Shown here: positions 52,055 to 59,694 of the stretch, in pieces
Position numbering within the stretch: the first letter of the stretch is position 1
How the letters are laid out: each line of letters opens with the position of its first letter
Assembly: GCA_965229685.1 (NCBI GenBank)
Contig: OZ245920.1
Span: 558,001 to 622,000, forward strand
From: Pacificispira sp033344895
GTDB lineage: Bacteria > Pseudomonadota > Alphaproteobacteria > UBA8366 > Aestuariispiraceae
Reading direction: 5' to 3'
DNA: 64,000 bases
The notes under the pieces: model-generated
Database searches by the model: none
Seen by the model: only the letters and a program-made list of their open reading frames with translations
What the model was told of the DNA's origin: nothing
Program-made: the position numbers and the translations under genes

Positions 52055-53116
52055 ATGACTCTCAGCGATACCGTTCCCTCCCCGATGGGGCTTTTCGAAC
52101 GTTTCCTGTCGGTCTGGGTGGCGATCTGCATCGTCGCCGGGATCGTCCTCGGCCTCGCGGCGCCCGGGGTGTTCCAGGTCTTTGCCGATCTGGAATATGC
52201 CAGCGTCAATCTGGTCGTCGCGGTGTTCATATGGGTGATGATCTATCCGATGATGGTCAATGTCGACTTCGCGTCGATCGCCGATGTCGGACGGCGGCCC
52301 AGGGGCCTGTGCATCACCCTGGCGGTGAACTGGCTGATCAAGCCCTTCACCATGGCCTTTCTGGGGGTCCTGTTCTTCGAGCATCTGTTTGCCGGGCTGA
52401 TCGATCCGGAAGATGCGAAATCCTATCTGGCCGGCGTGATCCTGCTGGGCGTCGCGCCCTGCACGGCGATGGTCTTCGTGTGGAGCCAACTGGTCCGCGG
52501 CGATGCGAACTACACCCTGGTCCAGGTGTCGGTGAACGATGTGATCATGATCTTCGCTTTCGCCCCGATTGCGGCGCTGCTGCTGGGGGTGACCGATGTG
52601 ATCGTGCCTTGGGACACGCTGCTGCTGTCGGTCGTGCTCTATGTTCTGGTGCCGCTGGGGGCGGGCTACCTGACCCGCAGGCGGCTCGACCGGTCCGGGG
52701 ATTCCTCGCGCATCGCGAACTTCACCGCGCGGATGAAGCCGTTTTCGGTGATGGGGCTGCTGGCCACTGTGGTGCTGCTCTTCGGCTTCCAGGCGGAGAC
52801 GATCGTGGCGTTGCCCATCGTCATCCTTCTGATCGCGGTGCCGTTGTTGCTGCAGAGCTACGGTATCTTCGCCATCGCCTATGGCTGGGCCTATCTCTGG
52901 AAGGTGCCGTTCTCGACCGCCGCACCGGCCGCGCTGATCGGCACGTCGAACTTCTTCGAACTGGCGGTCGCGGTCGCGATCAGCCTGTTCGGGCTGAATT
53001 CCGGCGCCGCGCTGGCGACCGTCGTCGGGGTTCTGGTCGAGGTTCCGGTAATGCTGTCGTTGGTCGCCTTCGCGAACCGGACCCGCCACCTGTTCCCGGC
53101 GGACGGGGAGGCTTAG
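52055..53116 (+). CDS. acr3: ACR3-family arsenite efflux transporter
   Basis: The 353-residue inner-membrane protein has about ten helices. The family-defining cysteine lies in helix 4, GVAPCTAMVFVWSQL, which carries arsenite, and YPMMVNVDF is conserved near residue 64. It exports As(III) using the proton gradient. It is paired with ArsR; no arsenate reductase (ArsC) gene is seen next to it, so reduction must be provided elsewhere. Confidence 0.9.
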   Translation: MTLSDTVPSPMGLFERFLSVWVAICIVAGIVLGLAAPGVFQVFADLEYASVNLVVAVFIWVMIYPMMVNVDFASIADVGRRPRGLCITLAVNWLIKPFTMAFLGVLFFEHLFAGLIDPEDAKSYLAGVILLGVAPCTAMVFVWSQLVRGDANYTLVQVSVNDVIMIFAFAPIAALLLGVTDVIVPWDTLLLSVVLYVLVPLGAGYLTRRRLDRSGDSSRIANFTARMKPFSVMGLLATVVLLFGFQAETIVALPIVILLIAVPLLLQSYGIFAIAYGWAYLWKVPFSTAAPAALIGTSNFFELAVAVAISLFGLNSGAALATVVGVLVEVPVMLSLVAFANRTRHLFPADGEA

Positions 53117-53126
53117 ACGGTAGGGC

Positions 53127-54035
53127 CTAGGTGGTGAGGGTGGACAGCCGTGCCTTGAGGAAATCGACGGTGACCCGCGTCTTCAGCGGCAGATAACGGC
53201 GGCTGGGATAAAGCAGCCAAATCCCGGTCTCCGCGCTGCTGGCGAAGACGGTGTGGTCGGGAAAGGGATCCACGAGGCGCCCGACCTGTCGTGCCTCGGC
53301 CGTCAACCAATCGACCAGGAGCGCGGGGCCCAGCCCCATTTCGGCACAGTCCCGCAGGGCGATGGCGTTTGATACGCGCAGGCTGCCGTCGATGGGCACG
53401 GTCAATTCATTCCCATTGCCGTCGCGGAAGGACCAGCGCGACTGATAGTCGGGCAGGGACTGGCGCAGGCAGTCGCGCTGCACCAGGTCGGACGGCGCGC
53501 GCAGCCTGGTCTCCGGATTGTCCTGATAGCCGGGCGAGACGCAGACGCGATACCGGGTCGGGCCCACCATGGTCCCGACCGCATCGATGTCCGGCGACGG
53601 GCCCAGCCGGATCGCGATGTCGATGCCGTTCTCCACCAGGTCCAGGCGGCCGTCACTGGCGATAAGGTCGACGGCCAGATCGGGATAGGCCGCCCGAAAG
53701 GCGGGCAGCAGCGGGACGAGGCAGATCTGGGTGAAGGCGATGGAGGCCGTCAGGCGCACCGTGCCGGTCGGGCGCGCCCGCAGTTCGAGGGCTTCCTGCC
53801 GGGCCCGGTCGAACTCGCTCATCAAGGGTTCGATCCTGGACAGGAACCGGCCGCCGGCCTCGGTGATGGCCGTCTGTCGGGTTGTTCTTTCGAACAGGCG
53901 CACGCCCAGTTCCGCCTCCGCGGCCGCCACCGTCCGGGAGACCATGGATGGATCGAGATCGCGCTCTCGGGCGACCGCAGCAAAACTGCCCAGGCGCGCG
54001 ACATCCAGCAGGAGCGAAAGCGTCGAAGTCTCCAT
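53127..54035 (-). CDS. LysR-family transcriptional regulator
   Basis: The 302-residue protein has the winged helix LSLLLDVARLGSFAAVARERDLDPSMVSRTVAAAE at residues 5-39 (in parts) and an effector domain typical of the group with WLLYPSRRYLPLKTRV near the C-terminus, seen in CrgA/DmlR-like LysR proteins. It is divergent from an NAD-dependent dehydrogenase gene, with a small palindromic site between them. It probably controls that gene. Confidence 0.85.
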   Translation of the reverse strand: METSTLSLLLDVARLGSFAAVARERDLDPSMVSRTVAAAEAELGVRLFERTTRQTAITEAGGRFLSRIEPLMSEFDRARQEALELRARPTGTVRLTASIAFTQICLVPLLPAFRAAYPDLAVDLIASDGRLDLVENGIDIAIRLGPSPDIDAVGTMVGPTRYRVCVSPGYQDNPETRLRAPSDLVQRDCLRQSLPDYQSRWSFRDGNGNELTVPIDGSLRVSNAIALRDCAEMGLGPALLVDWLTAEARQVGRLVDPFPDHTVFASSAETGIWLLYPSRRYLPLKTRVTVDFLKARLSTLTT

Positions 54036-54064
54036 TGATGCAAAAATGACATCAGTATCATGAT
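54036..54064. promoter_or_regulatory. Candidate LysR operator in the LysR/dehydrogenase divergent promoter
   Basis: An inverted repeat TGATG-N9-CATCA (54036-54054) is followed by an 8-bp palindrome ATCATGAT (54057-54064). Both lie directly next to the LysR start, as expected for autoregulatory LysR sites. Confidence 0.4.
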
Positions 54065-54134
54065 AGATGCAATGTTTAATGCGAATTTTATCTGCTTTAT
54101 CTCCGTGGCATCACTCGAAGCCAAGGAGACGAAG

Positions 54135-55046
54135 ATGACCAGGATCGCTTTTCTGGGACTGGGCGCGATGGGGCGCCGCATGGCCATGCGGCTGCTGAAG
54201 GCCGGGCATGACGTTACGGTCTGGAACCGGACGCCGGCGGCCTGCGATGCGCTGATCGCGGCAGGCGCAGCGCCGGCCGACACCCCCGCCGCCGCGGCAC
54301 GGGGCGCGGAAGTCGTGATTGCGATGCTGCGGGACGACCCGGCCTCGCGTTCAGTCTGGCTGTCGGCCGAAGACGGTGCCTTGTCCGCAATGGCCGACGG
54401 CGCGGTTGCCGTGGAATGCTCAACGCTGACACCGGGCTGGGTCCGGGCCCTCGCCGCGGATTGCGCCCGGTGCGGGGTCGCCTTCTCGGACAGCCCCGTC
54501 GCCGGGTCCCTGCCGCAGGCCGAGGCCGGGCAATTGCACTTCCTGTCCGGCGGGACGGATACGGTGCTGGATCGGATCGAACCGATACTCCGGGCCATGG
54601 GGGCCGGCCTTCATCGCGGCGGCGCGGCGGGCGCAGGGACGGTTCTCAAGCTCATGGTGAATGCCTTCTACGGCGTTCAGGTCGCGATCCTGGCAGAAAT
54701 CCATGGCGTTCTGCGACAGGCCGACCTCGATCCAGAGGCGGCTGTGGAAACGCTTGCGGCGCTTCCGGTCACTTCGCCCGCATCTGCGATGGCGATGAAG
54801 TCCATGCTGTCCGACACGTTCCCATCCGCCTTTCCGGTGCATCTGGTGGACAAGGATTTCGGCTATGTGGTCGCGGCGGCGGCGGCACTGGGCACCCCGA
54901 TGCCGGTTGCCGGTGCGGCCAGCGGCGTCTTTCGCCAGGCGGTGTCGCGCGGGTTCGGCACCGACAACATCACCGGCGTCGTTCAGCTTTACCGGGCGGG
55001 CGGGCCCTTCAATTCGACGGTGTTGCCGTCCGGATCCTCGATATAG
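54135..55046 (+). CDS. 3-hydroxyisobutyrate dehydrogenase-family NAD(P)-dependent oxidoreductase
   Basis: The 303-residue protein has an N-terminal Rossmann fold IAFLGLGAMGRRMAMRLLKAGHDV (GLGAMG core), substrate-binding DSPVAGSLPQAEAGQL at about 123-138, and catalytic-lysine helix GTVLKLMVNAF around residue 170. ATG 54135 with AAGGAG upstream is chosen over a farther in-frame start. Family members oxidise beta-hydroxyacids or reduce short semialdehydes such as tartronate semialdehyde. The last 19 codons overlap the convergent VOC gene. Confidence 0.83.
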   Translation: MTRIAFLGLGAMGRRMAMRLLKAGHDVTVWNRTPAACDALIAAGAAPADTPAAAARGAEVVIAMLRDDPASRSVWLSAEDGALSAMADGAVAVECSTLTPGWVRALAADCARCGVAFSDSPVAGSLPQAEAGQLHFLSGGTDTVLDRIEPILRAMGAGLHRGGAAGAGTVLKLMVNAFYGVQVAILAEIHGVLRQADLDPEAAVETLAALPVTSPASAMAMKSMLSDTFPSAFPVHLVDKDFGYVVAAAAALGTPMPVAGAASGVFRQAVSRGFGTDNITGVVQLYRAGGPFNSTVLPSGSSI

Positions 55047-55414
55047 AGGGAGGGGCCTTCGCCCTCGGCGCCATAGCGCGATACGGCCCCTTCTGAGGGG
55101 ACGGAAATGCCGCGCCCGGTCAAATAGGTCGTCAGATCCGCTTCATCGAACGAATCGATCCGCAGGCAGATATGGTCGACATTCCGCCCTTCCGGCCCTG
55201 GGGGTGCCCCGCCGGCGCGCCCCAGCTTGCCATCCAGGGGCACAAGGTCGATCAGGCTTTCTCCCGCCCGAAGCTGGACCAGGCCGATCTCGTCCTGGCG
55301 TTTCTCCACCGGGCAGCCCAGCGTGCTGCAATAGAAATCCAGCGACGCGTCCAGATCGTGGACCCGCAGGACGACATGGTCGATGCGCCGGATTTCGAAA
55401 GGTCGGTTGGCCAT
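54989..55414 (-). CDS. VOC-superfamily protein (glyoxalase-like)
   Basis: The 141-residue protein carries the paired beta-alpha-beta-beta-beta units of the vicinal oxygen chelate fold: RIDHVVLRVHDLDASLDFYC at residues 10-29 and NVDHICLRIDSFDEADL at about 78-94, ending SLYIEDPDGNTVEL. The two His and closing Glu are candidate metal ligands. Substrate unknown. It overlaps the 3' end of the dehydrogenase gene by 58 bp on the other strand. Confidence 0.78.
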   Translation of the reverse strand: MANRPFEIRRIDHVVLRVHDLDASLDFYCSTLGCPVEKRQDEIGLVQLRAGESLIDLVPLDGKLGRAGGAPPGPEGRNVDHICLRIDSFDEADLTTYLTGRGISVPSEGAVSRYGAEGEGPSLYIEDPDGNTVELKGPPAR

Positions 55415-55426
55415 TGCGGCGTTTCG

Positions 55427-56287
55427 CTACTGCGACTGGCCGCTTTCGGGCATTGCATCGCCGTCCTGCATGGCAGCGTCTCCGGGAGCGACGAAGGTGA
55501 TGTCCGCCTTGACCGCGCCCGGGGGCGGGTTGAGGACGCGGGTCGTGTAGGGCACGGATTCGCCGGGCAGGATGTTGGGTTTGGATGCCGTGAAGGTCCA
55601 CTGGTGAATGATCTGCCCGTCGGTATCCACCAGCATGCCCTGCAGCAGGGGGATGTCCATCGGATCGTCGGACTCGGACAGGACCTTGCCGTCGATGATC
55701 AGCGACTGGCCGTCATCCGTCAGTTCGATAGTCACCTGATCGGGATCGGGAATCTTCAGGCCGTGCCCAATCAGACTGACTTCGAGACCAACCCATTCGT
55801 AAACCTTCGCCGCCGGCGGGAAGGCGCTCACGATGCTGCGCTGGAAGAACCAGCCGACGGCGGCGGTCGCGATTATCAGAATGACCAGAATGACCCAGGC
55901 CATGACCGGGGACTTCTTTTCCACCTTCGGCTTGCGCTGACGCAGTACGAAATCCTCACCCGGCGGAATCGGTGGCGGGTCGGCGGCTTCAGGCGGCGCC
56001 CCCATATCCAGGTCCGGCGGCGGCGGTGCCGGTTCCGGATCGGCAGCACGCGGCGCGGCGGGCGGCGGGGGCGGCGGTACTGGATCGTCGTCGACAGGCG
56101 GCGCGGCGGGACGAGGTTTGGGCTTCGGGGCCGGTGCGGGCTGCGCGCCGGAATCACCTACGCTTCCGTCCGGCATGGCCTTCCAGGTATGGGCGCAATT
56201 GCGGCATTTCACCTTGCGCCCGTTCGGGCCGATGGCGTCATCCTTGACTCGGAAGCGTGTTTCGCAATTCGGACAGGAAAGGATCAT
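55427..56287 (-). CDS. Zinc-ribbon (MJ0042 type) membrane protein with DUF3426 domain
   Basis: In this 286-residue protein, residues 1-36 form a zinc ribbon with two CxxC knuckles (CPNCETRF and CRNCAHTW). A long proline-rich linker (about 48-112) follows, then a single transmembrane helix near 129-150 (VMAWVILVILIIATAAVGWFF) and a periplasmic DUF3426 domain. This architecture beside ftsE is common in alphaproteobacteria. The function is unknown; it may link envelope and division processes. It is transcribed away from ftsEX. Confidence 0.82.
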   Translation of the reverse strand: MILSCPNCETRFRVKDDAIGPNGRKVKCRNCAHTWKAMPDGSVGDSGAQPAPAPKPKPRPAAPPVDDDPVPPPPPPAAPRAADPEPAPPPPDLDMGAPPEAADPPPIPPGEDFVLRQRKPKVEKKSPVMAWVILVILIIATAAVGWFFQRSIVSAFPPAAKVYEWVGLEVSLIGHGLKIPDPDQVTIELTDDGQSLIIDGKVLSESDDPMDIPLLQGMLVDTDGQIIHQWTFTASKPNILPGESVPYTTRVLNPPPGAVKADITFVAPGDAAMQDGDAMPESGQSQ

Positions 56288-56480
56288 AAAGCCGGTCGCC
56301 CAAGGATTGCCGCAACGGAGGAGAACTTTGGTAAGCTCCTAGTCTATTGGCAGATTTCCGCGATTCGCGCAACTTTGCCAGCGCTTTCCAACAAGGCTTG
56401 CCCGTGCCATTGTCCCGACCGATCCGGCCCTGCTCGGCCGGGCATTCTAGGCATCCACGGTACAGACGGATTGTTCCCAG

Positions 56481-57161
56481 GTGATACGGTTCGAAAATGT
56501 CGGCATGCGCTATGGGACGGGGCCGGAAGTCCTGCGCGACGTCTCCTTCGACTTGCCGCAGGGATCGTTCCATTTCCTGACCGGGACCAGCGGTGCGGGA
56601 AAATCCTCGCTGATGCGCCTGATGTATCTCGCCCACCGGCCGAGCCGCGGGCTGATCAGCATCTTCGATCGCGACCTGTCGACGATACCGCGCGCCGACC
56701 TGCCCGCGCTGCGCCGCAAGGTCGGGGTCGTCTTCCAGGATTTCCGACTGCTCAATCATCTGACCACCTTCGAGAATGTTGCCCTACCGTTGAAGGTGAA
56801 GGGCGCGTCGGAAGGCATGATCCGGAAACATGTCGGCGAATTGCTGGCCTGGGTCGGGCTCAGCGATCAGATGCATGCCCGGCCCGCGACCCTGTCCGGC
56901 GGTCAGCAGCAACGCGCCGCCATCGCCCGCGCCGTGGTCACGCGGCCGCAATTGTTGCTGGCGGACGAGCCGACGGGGAATGTCGACGACGCCTACGCCG
57001 TCCGGCTGCTGTTCCTGCTGCAGGAACTGCATCGTCAGGGCACGACCGTTGTTATTGCGACCCACAACCACGCCCTGATCGAACGCTTCAAGCATCCGGT
57101 CCTGCATCTGGATGACGGGATACTGTCGCGCGTCGGGGAGGACCCGATCTACGATGGCTAA
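56481..57161 (+). CDS. ftsE: Cell division ATP-binding protein FtsE
   Basis: The 226-residue protein is a short ABC ATPase: Walker A GTSGAGKSS, signature LSGGQQQRAAIARA, Walker B LLLADEPTGNVD and switch His in VVIATHNHAL. It is the ATPase of the FtsEX complex, which couples cytosolic ATP use to activation of peptidoglycan hydrolases at the septum. It starts with GTG 56481 and overlaps ftsX by 8 bp. The DUF3426 gene diverges 193 bp upstream. Confidence 0.92.
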   Translation: MIRFENVGMRYGTGPEVLRDVSFDLPQGSFHFLTGTSGAGKSSLMRLMYLAHRPSRGLISIFDRDLSTIPRADLPALRRKVGVVFQDFRLLNHLTTFENVALPLKVKGASEGMIRKHVGELLAWVGLSDQMHARPATLSGGQQQRAAIARAVVTRPQLLLADEPTGNVDDAYAVRLLFLLQELHRQGTTVVIATHNHALIERFKHPVLHLDDGILSRVGEDPIYDG

Positions 57162-58056
57162 GCGGAAATCGGACATCCCCTTCGGGCAGGATCCGGCCTC
57201 GCGGCTGTTGCCCTGGATTGTGGCGGTCATGGTCTATATTGCCGGCCTCGCCATGGCGGGCGCCTTTGTTCTGGCGGCCTTCGCGGATCGCTGGGAATCC
57301 GGATTGTCCGGCGCGCTTACGGTCCAGATTCCCCCCCCGGCGGATGAGGCGCTGGCCGTCGGGTCGCGCGATCAGATGGTGGAGGAGGTTCTGGCGGCGA
57401 TTCGGTCGACCCAGGGCGTCGCCTCCGCTGAGGCGCTGGCCAGTGAGGAGATGCGGCGGCTGCTGGAGCCCTGGCTGGGCAAGACCGTTGATCCCCGCGA
57501 CCTGCCCCTGCCGACCCTGATTTCGGTCGAACTGGCGGAGGGACGGAATGCCGGCAACATCGATCTGGCGGATATGCGCCGACGCATCCAGGCCCACGCG
57601 CCGACGGCGGTGATCGACGATCACGGTCAGTGGCAGGCCCGGCTGGTCTCCTTTCTCGGAGCCCTGCGACTGGTCGCGGCGGTGCTGGTGTCGATCGTGG
57701 CGCTGGCGGGTCTGATCATGGTTGTCTTCGGAACGCGCAGCGGGCTGTTGGCCCATCGCTCCACAATCGAACTGCTGCACCTTTTCGGTGCCCAGGACAA
57801 TTACATTGCCCGCCAGTTCCAGCGCGAGGCGCTGAAGGCAGGGTTGAAGGGCGGAGTCGTGGGGGTCCTGGCAACGGCGCTGACGGTCATCGCACTGGGG
57901 CACGGGGCGGCGTCTGCCGGCACGGATCTTCCGGGTATGGCGGTTCTCGACGGGATGGACTGGGCGATCCTCGGCATGCTGCCGCTGGCCACCGCGACGA
58001 TTGCCGCTCTGGCCGCCCGCTGGACCGTGCTGCGGGCCCTGGCCCGCATGGTATGA
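57154..58056 (+). CDS. ftsX: Cell division protein FtsX
   Basis: The 300-residue membrane protein has an N-terminal helix at about 18-45 (LLPWIVAVMVYIAGLAMAG), a periplasmic domain of about 120 residues for partner hydrolases or their activators, and three C-terminal helices. The conserved ABC permease segment LLHLFGAQDNYIARQFQREAL lies at about 207-227. It overlaps ftsE by 8 bp; ATG 57154 is preferred to an earlier in-frame start within ftsE. Confidence 0.9.
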   Translation: MAKRKSDIPFGQDPASRLLPWIVAVMVYIAGLAMAGAFVLAAFADRWESGLSGALTVQIPPPADEALAVGSRDQMVEEVLAAIRSTQGVASAEALASEEMRRLLEPWLGKTVDPRDLPLPTLISVELAEGRNAGNIDLADMRRRIQAHAPTAVIDDHGQWQARLVSFLGALRLVAAVLVSIVALAGLIMVVFGTRSGLLAHRSTIELLHLFGAQDNYIARQFQREALKAGLKGGVVGVLATALTVIALGHGAASAGTDLPGMAVLDGMDWAILGMLPLATATIAALAARWTVLRALARMV

Positions 58057-58097
58057 TGTCGGGCAGCGACGGATCGGGTGGGGGAGGCTGAACCGGC

Positions 58098-58730
58098 ATG
58101 GCGCGAAATTTTGGTAAGTCCCCGCGGCGGCGCCCCTGGCTTCTGGGCTGTCTGGCAGCCCTGGCGACGGCGTGGGTTGCTGGGTTTGTTCTCTTCGCGG
58201 GGATGATCCCGGAAGATACCGCGCCTTTGTCCGAGAAAACCGATGCCATCATTGTCCTGACCGGTGGGACCCTGCGCATGGAGACCGGCATCGCCCTGCT
58301 GGAAGCCGGGGCGGCGCGGAAGCTGTTCGTGTCCGGGGTGCATCGCGGCGTGGACGTCGCGGAACTGCTGCGCATCCAGAAACGGCAGCCGGACCGCCTG
58401 CAATGCTGTATCGTTTTGGGGCACGATGCCATCGACACGGTCGGCAATGCGCGGGAGACGGCGGTGTGGGTCGCCCAGGAGGGCATTGGGTCGATCCGAC
58501 TGGTAACGGCGGGCTATCACATGCCGCGCAGCATGCTGGAATTCCGCGCCGCGATGCCGGGTGTGACCATCGTGCCGCATCCGGTATCGCCGGATCACGT
58601 CAAGACCGACAGTTGGTACCGCTATCCCGGAACGGCGTTGCTCATTGCCGGAGAATTCAGCAAATACATCCTGTCCTGGCTGCGTCAGTCCGCCGGACAG
58701 GTTTTGGACAAGCTGCAGGCAACCGCATGA
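58098..58730 (+). CDS. YdcF/SanA-like protein (DUF218)
   Basis: The 210-residue protein has one N-terminal membrane anchor (about 14-36) followed by the DUF218 domain: AIIVLTGGTLRMETGIALLEAG, LFVSGVHRG, then VGNARETA and TAGYHMPRSMLEF. The family (YdcF, ElyC, SanA) acts in the envelope, with ElyC affecting lipid carrier use in peptidoglycan synthesis. It stands 41 bp after ftsX and overlaps the acyltransferase gene by 4 bp, so it belongs to an envelope operon. Confidence 0.85.
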   Translation: MARNFGKSPRRRPWLLGCLAALATAWVAGFVLFAGMIPEDTAPLSEKTDAIIVLTGGTLRMETGIALLEAGAARKLFVSGVHRGVDVAELLRIQKRQPDRLQCCIVLGHDAIDTVGNARETAVWVAQEGIGSIRLVTAGYHMPRSMLEFRAAMPGVTIVPHPVSPDHVKTDSWYRYPGTALLIAGEFSKYILSWLRQSAGQVLDKLQATA

Positions 58731-59449
58731 CCCTGATCCGTTCGCTCCTTTTCGGTGTGCTGTTCTACGGCGGCACGCTGGTTATCGGGTTTCTATACAC
58801 GCCGCTGGCCATCCTGCCTGGGCGGATCGGGCGGCCCTTTTTTCGCGCCTGGGTCATGTATTCCGCAGCGATCGTTCGCTGGGTGGCGGGAATCCGCTAT
58901 CGCGTCGTCCTGCGGGATGGCGCCGCCTGGCCGGACGGGCCGGCCATATATGCATCGAAACACCAGTCGGCCTGGGAAACACTGCTCTTCAACCTGCTGT
59001 TGCCGAATCCGGTGTTCGTTCTGAAGAAGGAGTTGCAGCGCATCCCCTTCTTCGGTTGGTATCTGCCAAAGATGCGCCAGATCGCGGTGGACAGGAAAGC
59101 GGGCGCCGCTGCGATGCGCGGTATGGTATCCCAGGCGGAAGCGGTCGTTGCCGATGGCCACTCCATCGTCATTTATCCGCAGGGGACGCGGGTCGCACCC
59201 GGTGTCGACCATCCCTACCATCCCGGCGTCTATGCTATGTACCGGGCCCTCCAGATCCCGGTTGTGCCGATCGCGCTGGATTCCGGACGATTGTGGGCGC
59301 GCAACGGGCTGATCAAGCGGGCCGGCACGATCACGGTATCCGTCCTGCCCGCGATTCCGCCCGGTTTGGACCGAAAATCCTTCATGGCCCGGCTCGAGCA
59401 GGCTATCGAGACGGAAGCTGCGGTGCTTCACAAGGCGTCCTGTGGATAA
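58727..59449 (+). CDS. plsC: 1-acyl-sn-glycerol-3-phosphate acyltransferase (PlsC-like)
   Basis: The 240-residue protein has an N-terminal membrane helix (about 5-30) and the glycerolipid acyltransferase motifs. The HX4D/E variant appears as SKHQSAWET near residue 78, and the acceptor-binding motif as IYPQGTR near 150. The Glu in place of Asp in the first motif is tolerated in some family branches. It would transfer an acyl group to lysophosphatidate. The 4-bp ATGA overlap with the previous gene fixes the start. Confidence 0.87.
   Translation: MTLIRSLLFGVLFYGGTLVIGFLYTPLAILPGRIGRPFFRAWVMYSAAIVRWVAGIRYRVVLRDGAAWPDGPAIYASKHQSAWETLLFNLLLPNPVFVLKKELQRIPFFGWYLPKMRQIAVDRKAGAAAMRGMVSQAEAVVADGHSIVIYPQGTRVAPGVDHPYHPGVYAMYRALQIPVVPIALDSGRLWARNGLIKRAGTITVSVLPAIPPGLDRKSFMARLEQAIETEAAVLHKASCG
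59441..59449 (-). promoter_or_regulatory. Perfect DnaA box (TTATCCACA) upstream of nrdJ
   Basis: The 9-mer TGTGGATAA on the plus strand is the exact complement of the DnaA consensus. It falls on the last codons and stop of the acyltransferase gene, some 246 bases before the nrdJ start. DnaA regulates nrdAB in E. coli; here a single site could be chance. Confidence 0.35.
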
Positions 59450-59570
59450 CCTTGTGGAGGGGGTGCCGCTGAAGCGCCGTCTGAGGATGCCGTAACAAAA
59501 CAGTCACTTAGCCAGCACAAGATGACGTTTGCGTGACCGGAATTGTCATCAAACAAAAACGGAACACGCC

Positions 59571-59600
59571 TTGACGCAGGGGTGATTTGTGCTCTACAGT
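59571..59600 (+). promoter_or_regulatory. Sigma70-like promoter of nrdJ
   Basis: A -35 TTGACG (59571-59576), an 18-base spacer and a -10 TACAGT (59595-59600) lie about 95 bases upstream of the nrdJ start. The intergenic stretch of about 245 bases has no B12-riboswitch core that I could see. Confidence 0.45.
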
Positions 59601-59694
59601 AAAAAGTGTGGAAAATCTGATACTTAGGCCCCAAATTCTTTTGTGACAGGGTTGTAGCCTAGGCGGGCGGTCGCTGTATTCAAGGGGTAAGCTT

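Noticed and set aside
59450..59694. Cobalamin riboswitch before nrdJ
   Set aside because: I looked for the conserved B12-box and a pairing core and saw neither; the region before the B12-enzyme operon (7919-8056) was negative too.
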